From contig NZ_JACCFL010000001.1 in NCBI RefSeq assembly GCF_013410375.1, positions 3,596,001-3,660,000 on the forward strand: a stretch of 64,000 nucleotides of DNA. The letters are read 5' to 3'. The position numbers and the translations under genes were made by a program. Origin of the DNA: Leifsonia shinshuensis. Its GTDB lineage: Bacteria > Actinomycetota > Actinomycetes > Actinomycetales > Microbacteriaceae. The notes under the pieces were generated by a model. It searched no databases. It was not told where the DNA came from and saw nothing but the letters and a program-made list of their open reading frames with translations. Position 1 is the stretch's first letter; each line of letters opens with the position of its first letter. Shown here in pieces: positions 37,083 to 46,053 of this stretch.

Positions 37083-37488
37083 GCGCCCCCCTCTAGCTGG
37101 ATGTTGGAGTCAACTGTACTTGGCCGGAATTCGGTGGGGAGAACCACTGGGAATCGAGGACCTCGTCCCCATAGCGAACGTCAGTCGTAACGCACATCAG
37201 CGGCTTGCGAGAGCCATTCAGTCGTGTCCTCTATCGCCGCAAGCGCTCCCCACTTCTCATAGTCAGCAAGCTGATCGCCCAAGGCGGCTAAGCCAGCACA
37301 CATGAGTTTCACACTGATTTCGACGCCGCCACGATCATGGTGCCGCACGGTTCTTCAGGCTATCCCCAGCTTCCGAATGCCGCCCTGGTGCCCCAGCCGC
37401 ACAGTGGGCAGCTTTGGAGCGCGGCCGCGGGCAAGCGTCGCCCTGGGCATCGGCGCCGATGGCGCCCTTGGCCTGGATGCTGGTGACC
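37083..37488. other. lower-GC intergenic stretch with possible degenerate coding
   Basis: 406 bp with visibly lower GC than the surroundings. Apart from a 55-codon frame on the minus strand (listed separately) no convincing gene is seen. Short plus-strand runs such as PHGSSGYPQLPNAALVPQP look coding-like but are broken by frame changes, so gene remnants are possible. Confidence 0.45.
37181..37348 (-). CDS. small hypothetical ORF (55 codons)
   Basis: GTG start at 37348, TGA stop at 37181. The product ends MCAGLAALGDQLADYEKWG then ALAAIEDTTEWLSQAADVRYD, a composition plausible for a small helical acidic protein or the C-terminal part of one. Codon use is less GC-biased than in neighbouring genes. 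No clear Shine-Dalgarno sequence, so it may be a fragment. Same strand as the 133-residue protein upstream. Confidence 0.35.
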   Translation of the reverse strand: MRHHDRGGVEISVKLMCAGLAALGDQLADYEKWGALAAIEDTTEWLSQAADVRYD

Positions 37489-37890
37489 CTACTCCTCAGC
37501 CGGCTGGGCTCCGTAGCCGAAGATCGCCTGCATATCGTGCCGCAGATTGGCGCCCGCGCGCAGCGGGAGGTGCGTGGTCCACCAACGGTTGCCAGGGGCT
37601 ACTGGTTGCGGTGCAAGAAAGGTCTTGAACCGCCGATCCAATGCGCTCACAGCATCATGGAAATCACGAAACGGCGCATGCTCGCTCGCCTTCGGGTCGC
37701 GGAGAACGAGTTCGATGAAGTCCCTGCATGACAAATCGTTGAAATACTCGGCGAGATTGTCATCGTAGCCATCGGCCACGTTTGTAATCACGGCCGCGTA
37801 TTGCCAGAGCAGACTATCTGGATCGCGTAGCCTGCCTGTCCCCGGGTATGCGGGAACGAGGGCCTGCACATAAGCGTTGAAGTCGGACAT
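37489..37890 (-). CDS. hypothetical protein of atypical composition
   Basis: 133-residue acidic protein (MSDFNAYVQALVPAYPGTGR...YFNDLSCRDFIELVLRDPKASEHAPFRDFHDAV) without a recognised domain. The ATG overlaps the puuD stop by one base (TAATG), with GAGAGG upstream, so it is translated with the Puu operon. GC content is clearly lower than in its neighbours, suggesting recent acquisition at the operon end. Confidence 0.6.
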   Translation of the reverse strand: MSDFNAYVQALVPAYPGTGRLRDPDSLLWQYAAVITNVADGYDDNLAEYFNDLSCRDFIELVLRDPKASEHAPFRDFHDAVSALDRRFKTFLAPQPVAPGNRWWTTHLPLRAGANLRHDMQAIFGYGAQPAEE

Positions 37891-38615
37891 TACAGACCTC
37901 TCGTGCGAGAACTGACCCCCCTCGCCGCCTCCACCAGCCCCTCGAACAACCCCAGGTCCCGTCCGGTCTCCGGATGCCACTGCACCGCGACCTCGAACCG
38001 CTCCCCCGTTCCCTCCATCGCTTGGAGCACCCCGTCGCTGTCCTGCGCCGTTCCGACGAAGCCGGGGTGGGTGCGGACCGCCTGGTGGTGGTGGCAGGGG
38101 GCGATGAAGGAGCTGCCGAGCAGCGCGGAGATCCGGTGGCCGGGGTCGAGGGTCACCTCGATCCGGCCGTAGTCGCTGGGGCCGCCGGCGTGGTCGGCGT
38201 GGCCCACCTGGTCGGGGAGGTGCTGCACGAGGGTCCCGCCGGCCGCGACCGCCATCAGCTGCATGCCGCGGCAGACGCCGAGGACCGGGAGCCCGGACTC
38301 GGCCGCGGCGTCCAGCACCCACAGCTCCGACGCGTCCCTGTCGTCGTACCAGGCGGTGACGTGCGGGTCCGGCGACTCCCCGTACAGCTCCGGGTTCAGG
38401 TCGGCGCCGCCGGAGAGGAGGACGCCGTCCAGCCGGGAGACCGCGGTGACCGCGGCCTCCCGGGTGGCGAACACGGGCAGCAGCACGGGCACGCCGCCCG
38501 CGCGTTCGACCGCCGTCGCGTAGTCGGTGGGGAGCAGGTCGGCGCGCACCGAGCGCCAGGTGCCCCAGTCGGCGGGCTGGCGGTAGGTGGTGAGACCGAT
38601 GACCGGGGCGCTCAT
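37890..38615 (-). CDS. puuD: gamma-glutamyl-gamma-aminobutyrate hydrolase (class I glutamine amidotransferase-like)
   Basis: 241-residue hydrolase of the PuuD type, releasing glutamate from gamma-glutamyl-GABA or similar products at the end of the gamma-glutamylated polyamine pathway. The nucleophile elbow GVCRGMQ contains Cys115; the catalytic His-Glu pair is in VQWHPE; SGGADLNPELYGE is family-typical. Follows the SDR gene by 7 bp and overlaps the hypothetical 133-residue gene. Exact substrate inferred from the cluster. Confidence 0.9.
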   Translation of the reverse strand: MSAPVIGLTTYRQPADWGTWRSVRADLLPTDYATAVERAGGVPVLLPVFATREAAVTAVSRLDGVLLSGGADLNPELYGESPDPHVTAWYDDRDASELWVLDAAAESGLPVLGVCRGMQLMAVAAGGTLVQHLPDQVGHADHAGGPSDYGRIEVTLDPGHRISALLGSSFIAPCHHHQAVRTHPGFVGTAQDSDGVLQAMEGTGERFEVAVQWHPETGRDLGLFEGLVEAARGVSSRTRGL

Positions 38616-38622
38616 CGGCGGG

Positions 38623-39402
38623 TCAGTCGAAGTCGGAGTCGAGCGGGGTCACGTACGCGTGCGACAGGCCGCCGTCGACGAGGAACTCGGTCGCCGTGAT
38701 GAAGCTCGACTCGTCGCTGCCGAGGAAGGCGACCGCGTTGGCCAGCTCCTCGGGCTCGGCGAAGCGGCCCATCGGGATGTGCACGAGGCGGCGCGCTGCG
38801 CGCTCCGGGTCCTTGGCGAACAGCTCCTGCAGCAGCGGGGTGTTCACCGGGCCCGGGCAGAGCGCGTTGACGCGGATGCCCTTGCCGGCGAACTGCACGC
38901 CCAGCTCGCGCGTCATCGCCAGCACACCGCCCTTCGACGCCGTGTAGGAGATCTGCGACGTGGCGGCGCCCAGCAGCGCGACGAACGACGCCGTGTTGAT
39001 GATGGAGCCGCTGCCCTGCTCCAGCATGTACGGCAGCACCGCCTTGCAGCACAGGTAGACGCTGGTCAGGTTGACCCGCTGCACGCGGTCCCACGCTTCG
39101 ATGCCGGTCTTGAGGATGGAGTCGTCGTCGGCGGGTGAGATGCCGGCGTTGTTGAACGCGATGTCGATCCGGCCGAAGCGCTCCTTGGCGAGCGCGAACA
39201 TCGCCCCCACCTGCTCCGCGTCGGTCACGTCGACCTGGATGAACGCGCCGCCCAGTTCGTCGGCGATCCGCGGGCCGTTCACCGCGTCCACGTCGCCGAT
39301 GACGACCTTCGCGCCCTCCGCGACGAACTTCTTCGCCGTCGCCAGCCCGATGCCGCTGCAGCCGCCCGTGATGACTCCGACCTTGCCGTCGAGCTTTCCC
39401 AT
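38623..39402 (-). CDS. short-chain dehydrogenase/reductase
   Basis: 259-residue classical SDR: cofactor loop TGGCSGIG (residues 12-19), NNAG motif in AFNNAGISPAD, catalytic SYTASK segment (Tyr, Lys) and LCPGPVNTP. Asp at the end of the second strand (VVIGDVD) suggests NAD preference. Lies between the aldehyde dehydrogenase and puuD genes; its role in polyamine breakdown is unclear and it might replace a missing oxidase step or reduce an aldehyde. Confidence 0.9.
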   Translation of the reverse strand: MGKLDGKVGVITGGCSGIGLATAKKFVAEGAKVVIGDVDAVNGPRIADELGGAFIQVDVTDAEQVGAMFALAKERFGRIDIAFNNAGISPADDDSILKTGIEAWDRVQRVNLTSVYLCCKAVLPYMLEQGSGSIINTASFVALLGAATSQISYTASKGGVLAMTRELGVQFAGKGIRVNALCPGPVNTPLLQELFAKDPERAARRLVHIPMGRFAEPEELANAVAFLGSDESSFITATEFLVDGGLSHAYVTPLDSDFD

Positions 39403-39480
39403 AGTGTGTTTCGCCTTTCGTTGATGGTTCGTCGTGTCCGCGCGGGCGCGTCAGGAGCGGGTGGATCAGTCGGTGCTGGA

Positions 39481-40872
39481 TCAGTCGGTGGACAGGAAGA
39501 CGTTCTTGACCTCGGAGAAGGAGTCGGGCGCGTCCGGGCCGAGCTCGCGGCCGAGGCCGGACTGCTTGAAGCCGCCGAACGGCGTCCAGTAGCGCACCGA
39601 GGAGTGCGAGTTCACGGAGAGGTTCCCCGACTCGACGCCGCGGGCGACGCGCAGGGCGCGGCCGACGTCGCGGGTGAAGATGGAGCCGGACAGCCCGTAG
39701 GGGGTGTCGTTGGCCTTGGCGACCGCGTCCGCCTCGTCGGTGAACGGCAGCACGGCCACGACCGGGCCGAACAGCTCCTGCGTCCACACCGGGTCCTGCA
39801 GGGTGCGCGGGAGCACCACGGTCGGCGCCATCCAGAAGCCGTCGGTCCCGGTCACGGTCCGGCCCGCGAACGCGATGTCGGCGTCCTCCAGGTGCGCGGC
39901 GACGGACGCCCGCTGGCCCGCCGAGATCAGCGGGCCCATCTCGGCGTCCTCGGCGCTCGGATCCGTCACCCGGAACGACTTCACGGCGGGCTCCAGCAGC
40001 TCCAGGAACCGGTCGTAGACGCTCTCCTGCACGAGGATGCGCGAGCGCGAGCAGCAGTCCTGGCCGGCGTTGTCGAACGCGCCGCCCGGGGCGGAGGCCG
40101 CGGCCTTCTCCAGGTCCGCGTCGGCGAAGACGATGTTCGCGCTCTTGCCGCCCAGCTCCAGGGTGACCCGCTTCACCTGGTCGGCGCAGCCGCGCATGAT
40201 GCCCTTGCCCACCTCGGTGGAGCCGGTGAAGCAGACCTTCCGGACCAGCGGGTGGGTCACGAAGCGCTCCCCCACGATCCGGCCCTTGCCCGGGATGACG
40301 GTGAACACGCCCTCCGGGATCCCGGCCTCCAGCGCGAGCTCGCCGATCCGCATCGCGGTCAGCGGGGTCAGCTCGGCCGGCTTGAGCACGACGGTGTTGC
40401 CCGCGGCGAGCGCCGGCGCGAAGCCCCAGCCTGCGATCGGCATCGGGAAGTTCCACGGGACGATGATGCCGACGACGCCGAGGGGCTCGTGGAAGGTGAT
40501 GTCGACGCCGCCCGGCACCGGGATCTGCCGGCCGAAGTGGCGTTCCGGCGCGGCGGAGTAGTAGGCGAGGACGTCGCGGACGTTCCCCGCCTCCCAGCGC
40601 GCGTTGCCGATGGTGTGGCCGGCGTTGAGCACTTCGAGCAGCGCGAGCTCCTCGCGGTGCTCGTCGATGACGGTCGAGAAGGCGCGCAGCAGGCGGGCCC
40701 GCTCGCCCGGCGCGATCGCACGCCAGGCGGGATAGGCGCGGTGCGCGCGTTCGATGGCGGCGTCGGTCTCGGCGAGGTCGGCGAGCGCGACGTCGGTGAT
40801 GGCCTCGGCGGTGGCGGGGTTCAGGACGGTGTGCGTGCCGCCGGCGCCGAACGAGGAGGTGGGGAACGTCAT
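39481..40872 (-). CDS. aldehyde dehydrogenase (PuuC-like)
   Basis: 463-residue NAD(P)-dependent aldehyde dehydrogenase with VPWNFPMPIAGWGFAPALAAGN, FTGSTEVGKGI, catalytic Glu in LELGGKSA and catalytic Cys in NAGQDCCSRSRILV, ending in PFGGFKQSGLGRELG. ATG at 40872 lies 2 bp after the glutamine-synthetase-like gene stop. Context points to oxidation of gamma-glutamyl-aminobutyraldehyde or a related aldehyde. Confidence 0.93.
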   Translation of the reverse strand: MTFPTSSFGAGGTHTVLNPATAEAITDVALADLAETDAAIERAHRAYPAWRAIAPGERARLLRAFSTVIDEHREELALLEVLNAGHTIGNARWEAGNVRDVLAYYSAAPERHFGRQIPVPGGVDITFHEPLGVVGIIVPWNFPMPIAGWGFAPALAAGNTVVLKPAELTPLTAMRIGELALEAGIPEGVFTVIPGKGRIVGERFVTHPLVRKVCFTGSTEVGKGIMRGCADQVKRVTLELGGKSANIVFADADLEKAAASAPGGAFDNAGQDCCSRSRILVQESVYDRFLELLEPAVKSFRVTDPSAEDAEMGPLISAGQRASVAAHLEDADIAFAGRTVTGTDGFWMAPTVVLPRTLQDPVWTQELFGPVVAVLPFTDEADAVAKANDTPYGLSGSIFTRDVGRALRVARGVESGNLSVNSHSSVRYWTPFGGFKQSGLGRELGPDAPDSFSEVKNVFLSTD

Positions 40873-40874
40873 GC

Positions 40875-42242
40875 TCAGAGCCTCTCGAATCCGCGGCGCA
40901 GTTCCCAATCCGTCACGGCGGACTCGAACGCGGCGAGTTCCACATCCGCGTAGTTGACGTAGTGGGCCACGACGTCCTCGCCGAAGACCTCCCGGGCGAT
41001 CTCGGAGCCGGCGAACGCGTCGCGCGCCTCGCGCAGCGTGGTCGGGACGGTCGGCGCCCCGGACTCGTAGGCGTTGCCGACGGTCTCCGGCTCGAGCTCC
41101 AGCTCGTGCTCGACGCCGTACAGGCCGCCGGCGAGCATCGCCGCCAGCGCCAGGTACGGGTTGACGTCGCCGCCGGGGAGGCGGTTCTCCATCCTGGCGC
41201 CGGCCCCGTGGCCGACCAGGCGCACCGAGCAGGTCCGGTTGTCGTGGCCCCACGCGACGGCGGTGGGGGCGAAGGAGCCCTTGGCGAAGCGCTTGTAGGA
41301 GTTGATGCTGGGCGCGTAGAAGAGGGTGAACTCCCGCATCGTGCGCAGCACGCCGGCGATGAAGTGGTCGTAGACCGGAGTGCGCTCGCCGGTCGCCTCG
41401 TCCCAGAACGCGAGCGAGCCGTCCAGCCCGCGCAGCGACATGTGCACGTGGCAGGAGTTGCCTTCCCGCTCGCTCGGCTTCGCCATGAACGTGATCGACT
41501 TGCCGCGCTGGGAGGCGATGTCCTTCGCCGACGTCTTGTAGACCGTGTGGTTGTCGGCCGTGGTCATGACCTCGGCGTACTTGAACGCGATCTCGTGCTG
41601 GCCGAAGTTGCACTCGCCCTTGGCCGACTCCACGTCGAGTCCCGCCGCGTACATGATGTTCCGGATGTCCCGCAGCAGCGGCTCGACCCGGCTGGAGCCG
41701 AGGATCGAGTAGTCGACGTTGTAGAGGTTCGCGGGCGTCAGGTCGCGGTAGCCGGCGTTCCAGGCGTCCTCGTAGCTGTCCTCGAACACCACGAACTCGA
41801 GCTCCGTGCCCGCCAGCGCGGTGAACCCGTGCTTCGCGGCGCGCTCGGTCTGGGCGCGCAGGATGGCGCGGGGCGACACCCGGACCGGACCGCCGTGCTC
41901 GAGCGAGAGGTCGCACTGGATGAGCGCGGTGCCCGGCCGGTGCGGAAGGCGCCGGATCGTGGACAGGTCCAGCTCGAAGACCATGTCGCCGTAGCCCTGC
42001 TCCCACGAGGAGATGGCGTAGCCGTCGACCGTGTTCATCTCGACGTCGACGGCGAGCAGGTAGTTGCACCCCTCCGTCCCGTGCGCGAGCACGGAGTCGA
42101 GGAAGAACCGGCCGTGGATGAACTTGCCCTGCAGGCGCCCCTGCATGTCGGTGAAGCCCAGGACGACGGTGTCGATCGCGTCGCTGAGGATCTCCTCCCT
42201 GAGCTGCTCGACGGTCAGCATGCGGTCGTTGCGCGTGGTCAC
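40875..42242 (-). CDS. glutamine synthetase family protein, probable gamma-glutamylpolyamine synthetase
   Basis: 455-residue ATP-dependent ligase of the GlnA/PuuA superfamily. Active-site segments: LAGTELEFVVFED (metal-binding Glu), GECNFGQHEIAFKYAE, EGNSCHVHMSLR and NRTCSVRLVGHGAGARMENRLPGGDVNPYLALAAML. The adenylylation-site region of true GlnA is absent, and the neighbours (PuuD, aldehyde dehydrogenase, permease, GntR) indicate gamma-glutamylation of putrescine, cadaverine or similar amines. Could equally use ethanolamine or another amine. Confidence 0.9.
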   Translation of the reverse strand: MTTRNDRMLTVEQLREEILSDAIDTVVLGFTDMQGRLQGKFIHGRFFLDSVLAHGTEGCNYLLAVDVEMNTVDGYAISSWEQGYGDMVFELDLSTIRRLPHRPGTALIQCDLSLEHGGPVRVSPRAILRAQTERAAKHGFTALAGTELEFVVFEDSYEDAWNAGYRDLTPANLYNVDYSILGSSRVEPLLRDIRNIMYAAGLDVESAKGECNFGQHEIAFKYAEVMTTADNHTVYKTSAKDIASQRGKSITFMAKPSEREGNSCHVHMSLRGLDGSLAFWDEATGERTPVYDHFIAGVLRTMREFTLFYAPSINSYKRFAKGSFAPTAVAWGHDNRTCSVRLVGHGAGARMENRLPGGDVNPYLALAAMLAGGLYGVEHELELEPETVGNAYESGAPTVPTTLREARDAFAGSEIAREVFGEDVVAHYVNYADVELAAFESAVTDWELRRGFERL

Positions 42243-42252
42243 GGTCGTGTCC

Positions 42253-43026
42253 TCATTTCAGTAGGCCTTTCAGCAGCGCCGCGGTGGCGGCGCAGTGGTC
42301 GTGCATGACGAAGCGGGCGCGGTCGGCGTCGCCGTCGAGGATCGCCTGCACGATGATGCGGTGCTGCTCCTCCGAGCTCTCGATGTTCTTCTGCAGGAAC
42401 GGGATCTCGGCGAGGAGCTGGTGGATCTTGATCTGGACGGCGTTGCACGCCGTCGACAGCTCGTCGGAGCCGCAGACGGTCGCGATCGCCAGGTGCAGCC
42501 GGGCGTCCGCCTGCCGGTACTCGGCCGGCGTCTCCGACTCGCGCAGGTCGCGCAGGCAGCTGATGAGCAGCCCGCGCTGGTCGGCGGAGAGGTCGACCTG
42601 CGCCGCGCGGTAGGCCGCGCCCGGCTCGATGATCGAGCGGAACACGGTGATGTCCTCGATGTCGGCGAGCCGGGCCGGCCCGGACGGCTGGTCGGGGCGC
42701 CAGTTCTCCGAGGCCCCGACGGACTCGACGACGGTCCCGCCGCCGCGGCCCCGGGTCGTGGAGACGAATCCGGCGACCCGGAGCGCGCTGATCGCTTCCC
42801 GCAGGGTGGCCCGCGAGACGCTGAGTCGTTCGGCCAGCTCGCGTTCGGGCGGCAGCCGGTCCCCCGCCCGGAAGATCCCGAGCTGGATCGCCGACCCGAG
42901 CTGTTCGACGCAGGACTCGAAGGCCATGTGGCCCCGCACCGGCCGCAGGACCGCGTCGACCAGCGGTGCGTCGATCGGCGGCGTGTCCGTGTGGGAATCG
43001 ATCATTGCGCGCTCCGGTTCGTCCAT
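42253..43026 (-). CDS. FadR/GntR family transcriptional regulator
   Basis: 257-residue regulator: winged HTH at about residues 50-100 (LGIFRAGDRLPPERELAERLSVSRATLREAISALRVAGFVSTTRGRGGGTVV), then an FCD all-helical ligand domain (DITVFRSIIEPGAAYRAAQ...ARLHLAIATVCGS...EQHRIIVQAI). Embedded in the polyamine operon between permease and ligase genes with 9-10 bp gaps, so it likely controls its own operon in response to an intermediate. Confidence 0.92.
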   Translation of the reverse strand: MDEPERAMIDSHTDTPPIDAPLVDAVLRPVRGHMAFESCVEQLGSAIQLGIFRAGDRLPPERELAERLSVSRATLREAISALRVAGFVSTTRGRGGGTVVESVGASENWRPDQPSGPARLADIEDITVFRSIIEPGAAYRAAQVDLSADQRGLLISCLRDLRESETPAEYRQADARLHLAIATVCGSDELSTACNAVQIKIHQLLAEIPFLQKNIESSEEQHRIIVQAILDGDADRARFVMHDHCAATAALLKGLLK

Positions 43027-43035
43027 GGTCGGCGG

Positions 43036-44568
43036 CTACTCCTTCAGCAGCTCGTCCGCGCTGATCGTCAGATGGCTGGCCTCCTCGCGCGTCATGAAGT
43101 GCTTGCGTCCGTTGGTGAACCAGAGCACCGTCGCGATCACGGCAACCACGACCACCGCGATGGGCGCGTAGTTGAAAGTATCGACCGTGATCGGTGTGAC
43201 CGGAGGGAGCACGAACAGGATGACGATGAAGATCACCCAGACCACCGCGATCCAGCCGATCACCGCGCTCCAGCGGCCGAGGTTCCAGACGCCCGGCGTG
43301 AAGTTCCGATCGAGCCGCCGCAGCAGCACCGGCGTGACGTAGGCGATGTAGAGGCCGATGACCGCGACCGAGGTGACGGCGAGGTAGGCGGTGAGGTTGA
43401 ACAGCGCTGGCGCCGCCAGGATGATCGAGAGCACGACGCACAGCCAGATCGAGTTGGTCGGCGTGCCGGTGCGCTGGTTCACCTTGGCCCACAGCCGCGA
43501 GCCCGGGATGGCGTTGTCGCGCGAGAACGCGTAGCTCATCCGCGAGTTCGCCGTGACCGACGCCATGCCGCAGAAGAACTGCGCGCCGCAGACGATGAAG
43601 AGCAGGAACTTCGCGACCGTCGGGTAGTTGAGCGCGTCCAGGAAGATCTGCGCGGGCGGCAGGCCTGTGGAGGTGGCGCCGAGCTTGGTGAGCCCGGCCT
43701 GGCTGCCGTCCTGGATGGCGGCGGTGATCGAGAACAGCAGGATCCAGCCGCCGACGATCGAGATCAGCACGCTCATCACGATGCCGCGCGGCGCGGCCGT
43801 GGACGCCTTCTTGGTCTCCTCGGACACGTGCGCGGACGCGTCATACCCGGTGTACGTGTACTGCGCCATCAGCAGGCCCATGAGGAACACGTACGGGGCG
43901 AACGACCAGCCGGTCTCGTTGTGCCAGGCCGTGAACGTCCAGCCGATGTCCTGGTGCTTGGTCGGCATGATCCACAGGGCGGCGACGATGATGAGCACGC
44001 CGAAGATGTGCCACCACGCGGACACGTTCGAGAGGATCGAGACCAGCCGCACGCCGAAGGTGTTCAGCAGGCCGTGCGCCACGATGATGACGATGAAGAG
44101 GACGAAGGTGTTGACGGCGTTGACATCGATGCCCCACACCAGGTTGCCGAACGCCATCATGGTGACCGCCGCGCCGTAGTCGATCGCCGCGGTCACGGCC
44201 ACTTCGCCGAGGAAGTTGAACCAGCCGACGAACCACGCCCACTGGCGCTTGTTCCGCTTGGCGAGCCGTCCGGCCCAGAAGTACAGGCCGCCGGCGGTCG
44301 GGTACTTGGAGCAGACCTCCGCCATGGCGAGCGCGACGCACAGCACGAAGACGCCGACGAGCGGCCAGCCGATGTTGATGGCCGACGGTCCCCCGGACTT
44401 CAGCGCGATGCTGTACGAGGTGATGCAGCCGGCGAGGATCGAGATGATCGAGAACGAGATCGCGAAGTTGGAGAACCCGCTCATCCCGCGGTGGAGCTCC
44501 TGCTTGTACCCGAGCCTGGCGAGGTCGGCGGCGTCCGCGTCCTCTGCTTCTTGCGTGGTGTCACTCAT
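43036..44568 (-). CDS. APC family amino acid/polyamine permease
   Basis: 510-residue transporter with about 12 membrane segments and APC-superfamily motifs (GMSGFSNFAISFSIISILAGCITSYSIALKSGG near the N-terminus, YPTAGGLYFWAGRLA, GYDASAHVSEETKKAS). It resembles the amino-acid-choline/GABA permease subgroup. First gene of the polyamine operon; ATG at 44568 follows a TTGACA -35 about 70 bp upstream. Expected to import the polyamine or GABA-like substrate. Confidence 0.92.
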   Translation of the reverse strand: MSDTTQEAEDADAADLARLGYKQELHRGMSGFSNFAISFSIISILAGCITSYSIALKSGGPSAINIGWPLVGVFVLCVALAMAEVCSKYPTAGGLYFWAGRLAKRNKRQWAWFVGWFNFLGEVAVTAAIDYGAAVTMMAFGNLVWGIDVNAVNTFVLFIVIIVAHGLLNTFGVRLVSILSNVSAWWHIFGVLIIVAALWIMPTKHQDIGWTFTAWHNETGWSFAPYVFLMGLLMAQYTYTGYDASAHVSEETKKASTAAPRGIVMSVLISIVGGWILLFSITAAIQDGSQAGLTKLGATSTGLPPAQIFLDALNYPTVAKFLLFIVCGAQFFCGMASVTANSRMSYAFSRDNAIPGSRLWAKVNQRTGTPTNSIWLCVVLSIILAAPALFNLTAYLAVTSVAVIGLYIAYVTPVLLRRLDRNFTPGVWNLGRWSAVIGWIAVVWVIFIVILFVLPPVTPITVDTFNYAPIAVVVVAVIATVLWFTNGRKHFMTREEASHLTISADELLKE

Positions 44569-44634
44569 GCGTTGCAACCTCTCCTTCGAGGATTCACAGT
44601 GGGTTGCACCATCGTGGCGAGCCACCGACCCTAT

Positions 44635-44640
44635 TGTCAA
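44635..44640 (-). promoter_or_regulatory. -35 element upstream of the polyamine permease operon
   Basis: TTGACA on the minus strand in the 117-bp gap before the permease gene; the -10 is not clear. Confidence 0.35.
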
Positions 44641-44685
44641 TGGCCTGACCTCAGACTTTTTACCGCAACGCTGCACGCACCTTTC

Positions 44686-45945
44686 TCACACGTCCCGCGC
44701 GAACAGGTCCTCCCAGGTCTCCCGGCGGATCACGGCCCGCGCCTCGCCGTCGCGCACGAAGACCACCGGCGGCCGGCGGTAGCCGTTGTAGTTGTTCGCC
44801 ATGGTGTGCGTGTAGGCGCCGGTGGCGGGCACGGCGAGGAGGTCGCCGACCCGGGCGGCGGGCAGCCGCAGCGGGTCGATGAGCACGTCCCCGGACTCGC
44901 AGTGCCGGCCGACCACCACCACGTCCTCGGCGTCCTCCTCGTGCAGGCGGCCGGCCAGGACGGCCTCGTAGCGCTGCTGGAAGAGCGCGGCCTCCAGGTT
45001 GTCGCCCATGCCGCCGTCGACGGCGACGAAGTTCCTGGCGTCCCGCTTCACGGTGGTGACCGTGTAGAGCGTGAAGGCCGAGCCGTTCACCATGCTGCGG
45101 CCGGGCTCGATGATGAGCTCGGCGTCCGCCGGGAGGTGCTCGCCGGCGGCGGCGAGCAGCGCCTCGACGTACTCGTCGACCGTGGCGGGCCGGTCCGCGG
45201 TCGTGTAGCGGGCGCCGAGGCCGCCGCCGAGGTCGTAGACCGGGAACGTGCCGAGCGCCGCGAGCGGGGCGACGGCCGCGGCGAGCTCGGCCGCGTCCAT
45301 GATCTGCGATCCGACGTGGGCGTGCAGGCCGCGCAGCTCCAGCAGCGGGCTGGCCTCGATCCGGGCGATCAGCCGGCGCGCGGCCGCGGCGGTCAGACCG
45401 AACTTGGAGCCCACCTGCCCGGTCTGCACGTGCGGGTGCGTGGACGACTCGACGCCCGGGACCACCCGAACCAGGACGCGCTGGACGCTCCCCGGCGCGA
45501 CCAGCCGCTCGAGCCGGTCGACGTCGTCCTCGTTGTCCACCACGACGAGCCCGATCCCGGCCTCCACCGCGATCCGCAGCTCCTCCGTCGTCTTGGCGTT
45601 GCCGTGCATGACGACGAGCGCCGGGTCGACGCCCGCGCGGAGGGCGCTGAGGATCTCGCCGCCGCCGGCCACGTCCAGGCCCAGCCCCTCCTCGACCATC
45701 ACCCGCTGCACGGCGGTCGCCGGGAACGCCTTCGACGCGAAGACGACGCGGGCGTTCGGCCGGCGCGAGGTCAGGGCGGTGCGGTACTCGCGCGCCCTGG
45801 CGCGGAGGGCGTCCTCGTCGACGACGATCGCGGGAGTGCCGAACTCGCGCGCGAGGTCGTCGACGCGGCAGCCGGCGATGACGAGGACGCCGTCGGGGTC
45901 GACGGCGGCCCCGGCCGGGAAGAGGTCGAGGAGGGGGTGGGCCAT
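44686..45945 (-). CDS. diaminopimelate decarboxylase-like protein (group IV PLP decarboxylase)
   Basis: 419-residue PLP enzyme of the LysA/ornithine decarboxylase fold-III group. PLP lysine in VVFASKAFPA, HVGSQI, YDLGGGLGARY, IIEPGRSMV and the substrate-side CESGDVL segment are all present; the last is typical of diaminopimelate decarboxylases. Placed beside a basic amino acid permease and a second decarboxylase rather than with argS-hom-thrB, so it may act on another amino acid. Preceded, in frame, by the universal stress protein gene with only one stop between (see findings). AAGGA 7 nt upstream of ATG. Confidence 0.9.
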   Translation of the reverse strand: MAHPLLDLFPAGAAVDPDGVLVIAGCRVDDLAREFGTPAIVVDEDALRARAREYRTALTSRRPNARVVFASKAFPATAVQRVMVEEGLGLDVAGGGEILSALRAGVDPALVVMHGNAKTTEELRIAVEAGIGLVVVDNEDDVDRLERLVAPGSVQRVLVRVVPGVESSTHPHVQTGQVGSKFGLTAAAARRLIARIEASPLLELRGLHAHVGSQIMDAAELAAAVAPLAALGTFPVYDLGGGLGARYTTADRPATVDEYVEALLAAAGEHLPADAELIIEPGRSMVNGSAFTLYTVTTVKRDARNFVAVDGGMGDNLEAALFQQRYEAVLAGRLHEEDAEDVVVVGRHCESGDVLIDPLRLPAARVGDLLAVPATGAYTHTMANNYNGYRRPPVVFVRDGEARAVIRRETWEDLFARDV

Positions 45946-45993
45946 GGTGCGGTCCTTCGTTCTGGTTCGATCGGGTGGTGCTGCGGGAGGTCG

Positions 45994-46053
45994 GTCCCTC
46001 TCGCGTGAGTCCCTGTCGCGTGAATCCCTGTCGCGTCAGTCCCTGTCGCGGCC
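45994..46053. repeat. four 15-bp tandem repeats across the usp stop codon
   Basis: Units of GTCCCTGTCGCGTGA (45994-46008, 46009-46023, 46024-46038 and a partly diverged 46039-46053). On the minus strand they encode RDRDS repeats; in the third unit TCA (Ser) reads TGA and is the usp stop. Confidence 0.85.

Noticed and set aside
45994..46053. 15-bp direct repeats as a CRISPR-like array
   Set aside because: Units are contiguous with no spacers and lie in coding sequence; simple tandem duplication.
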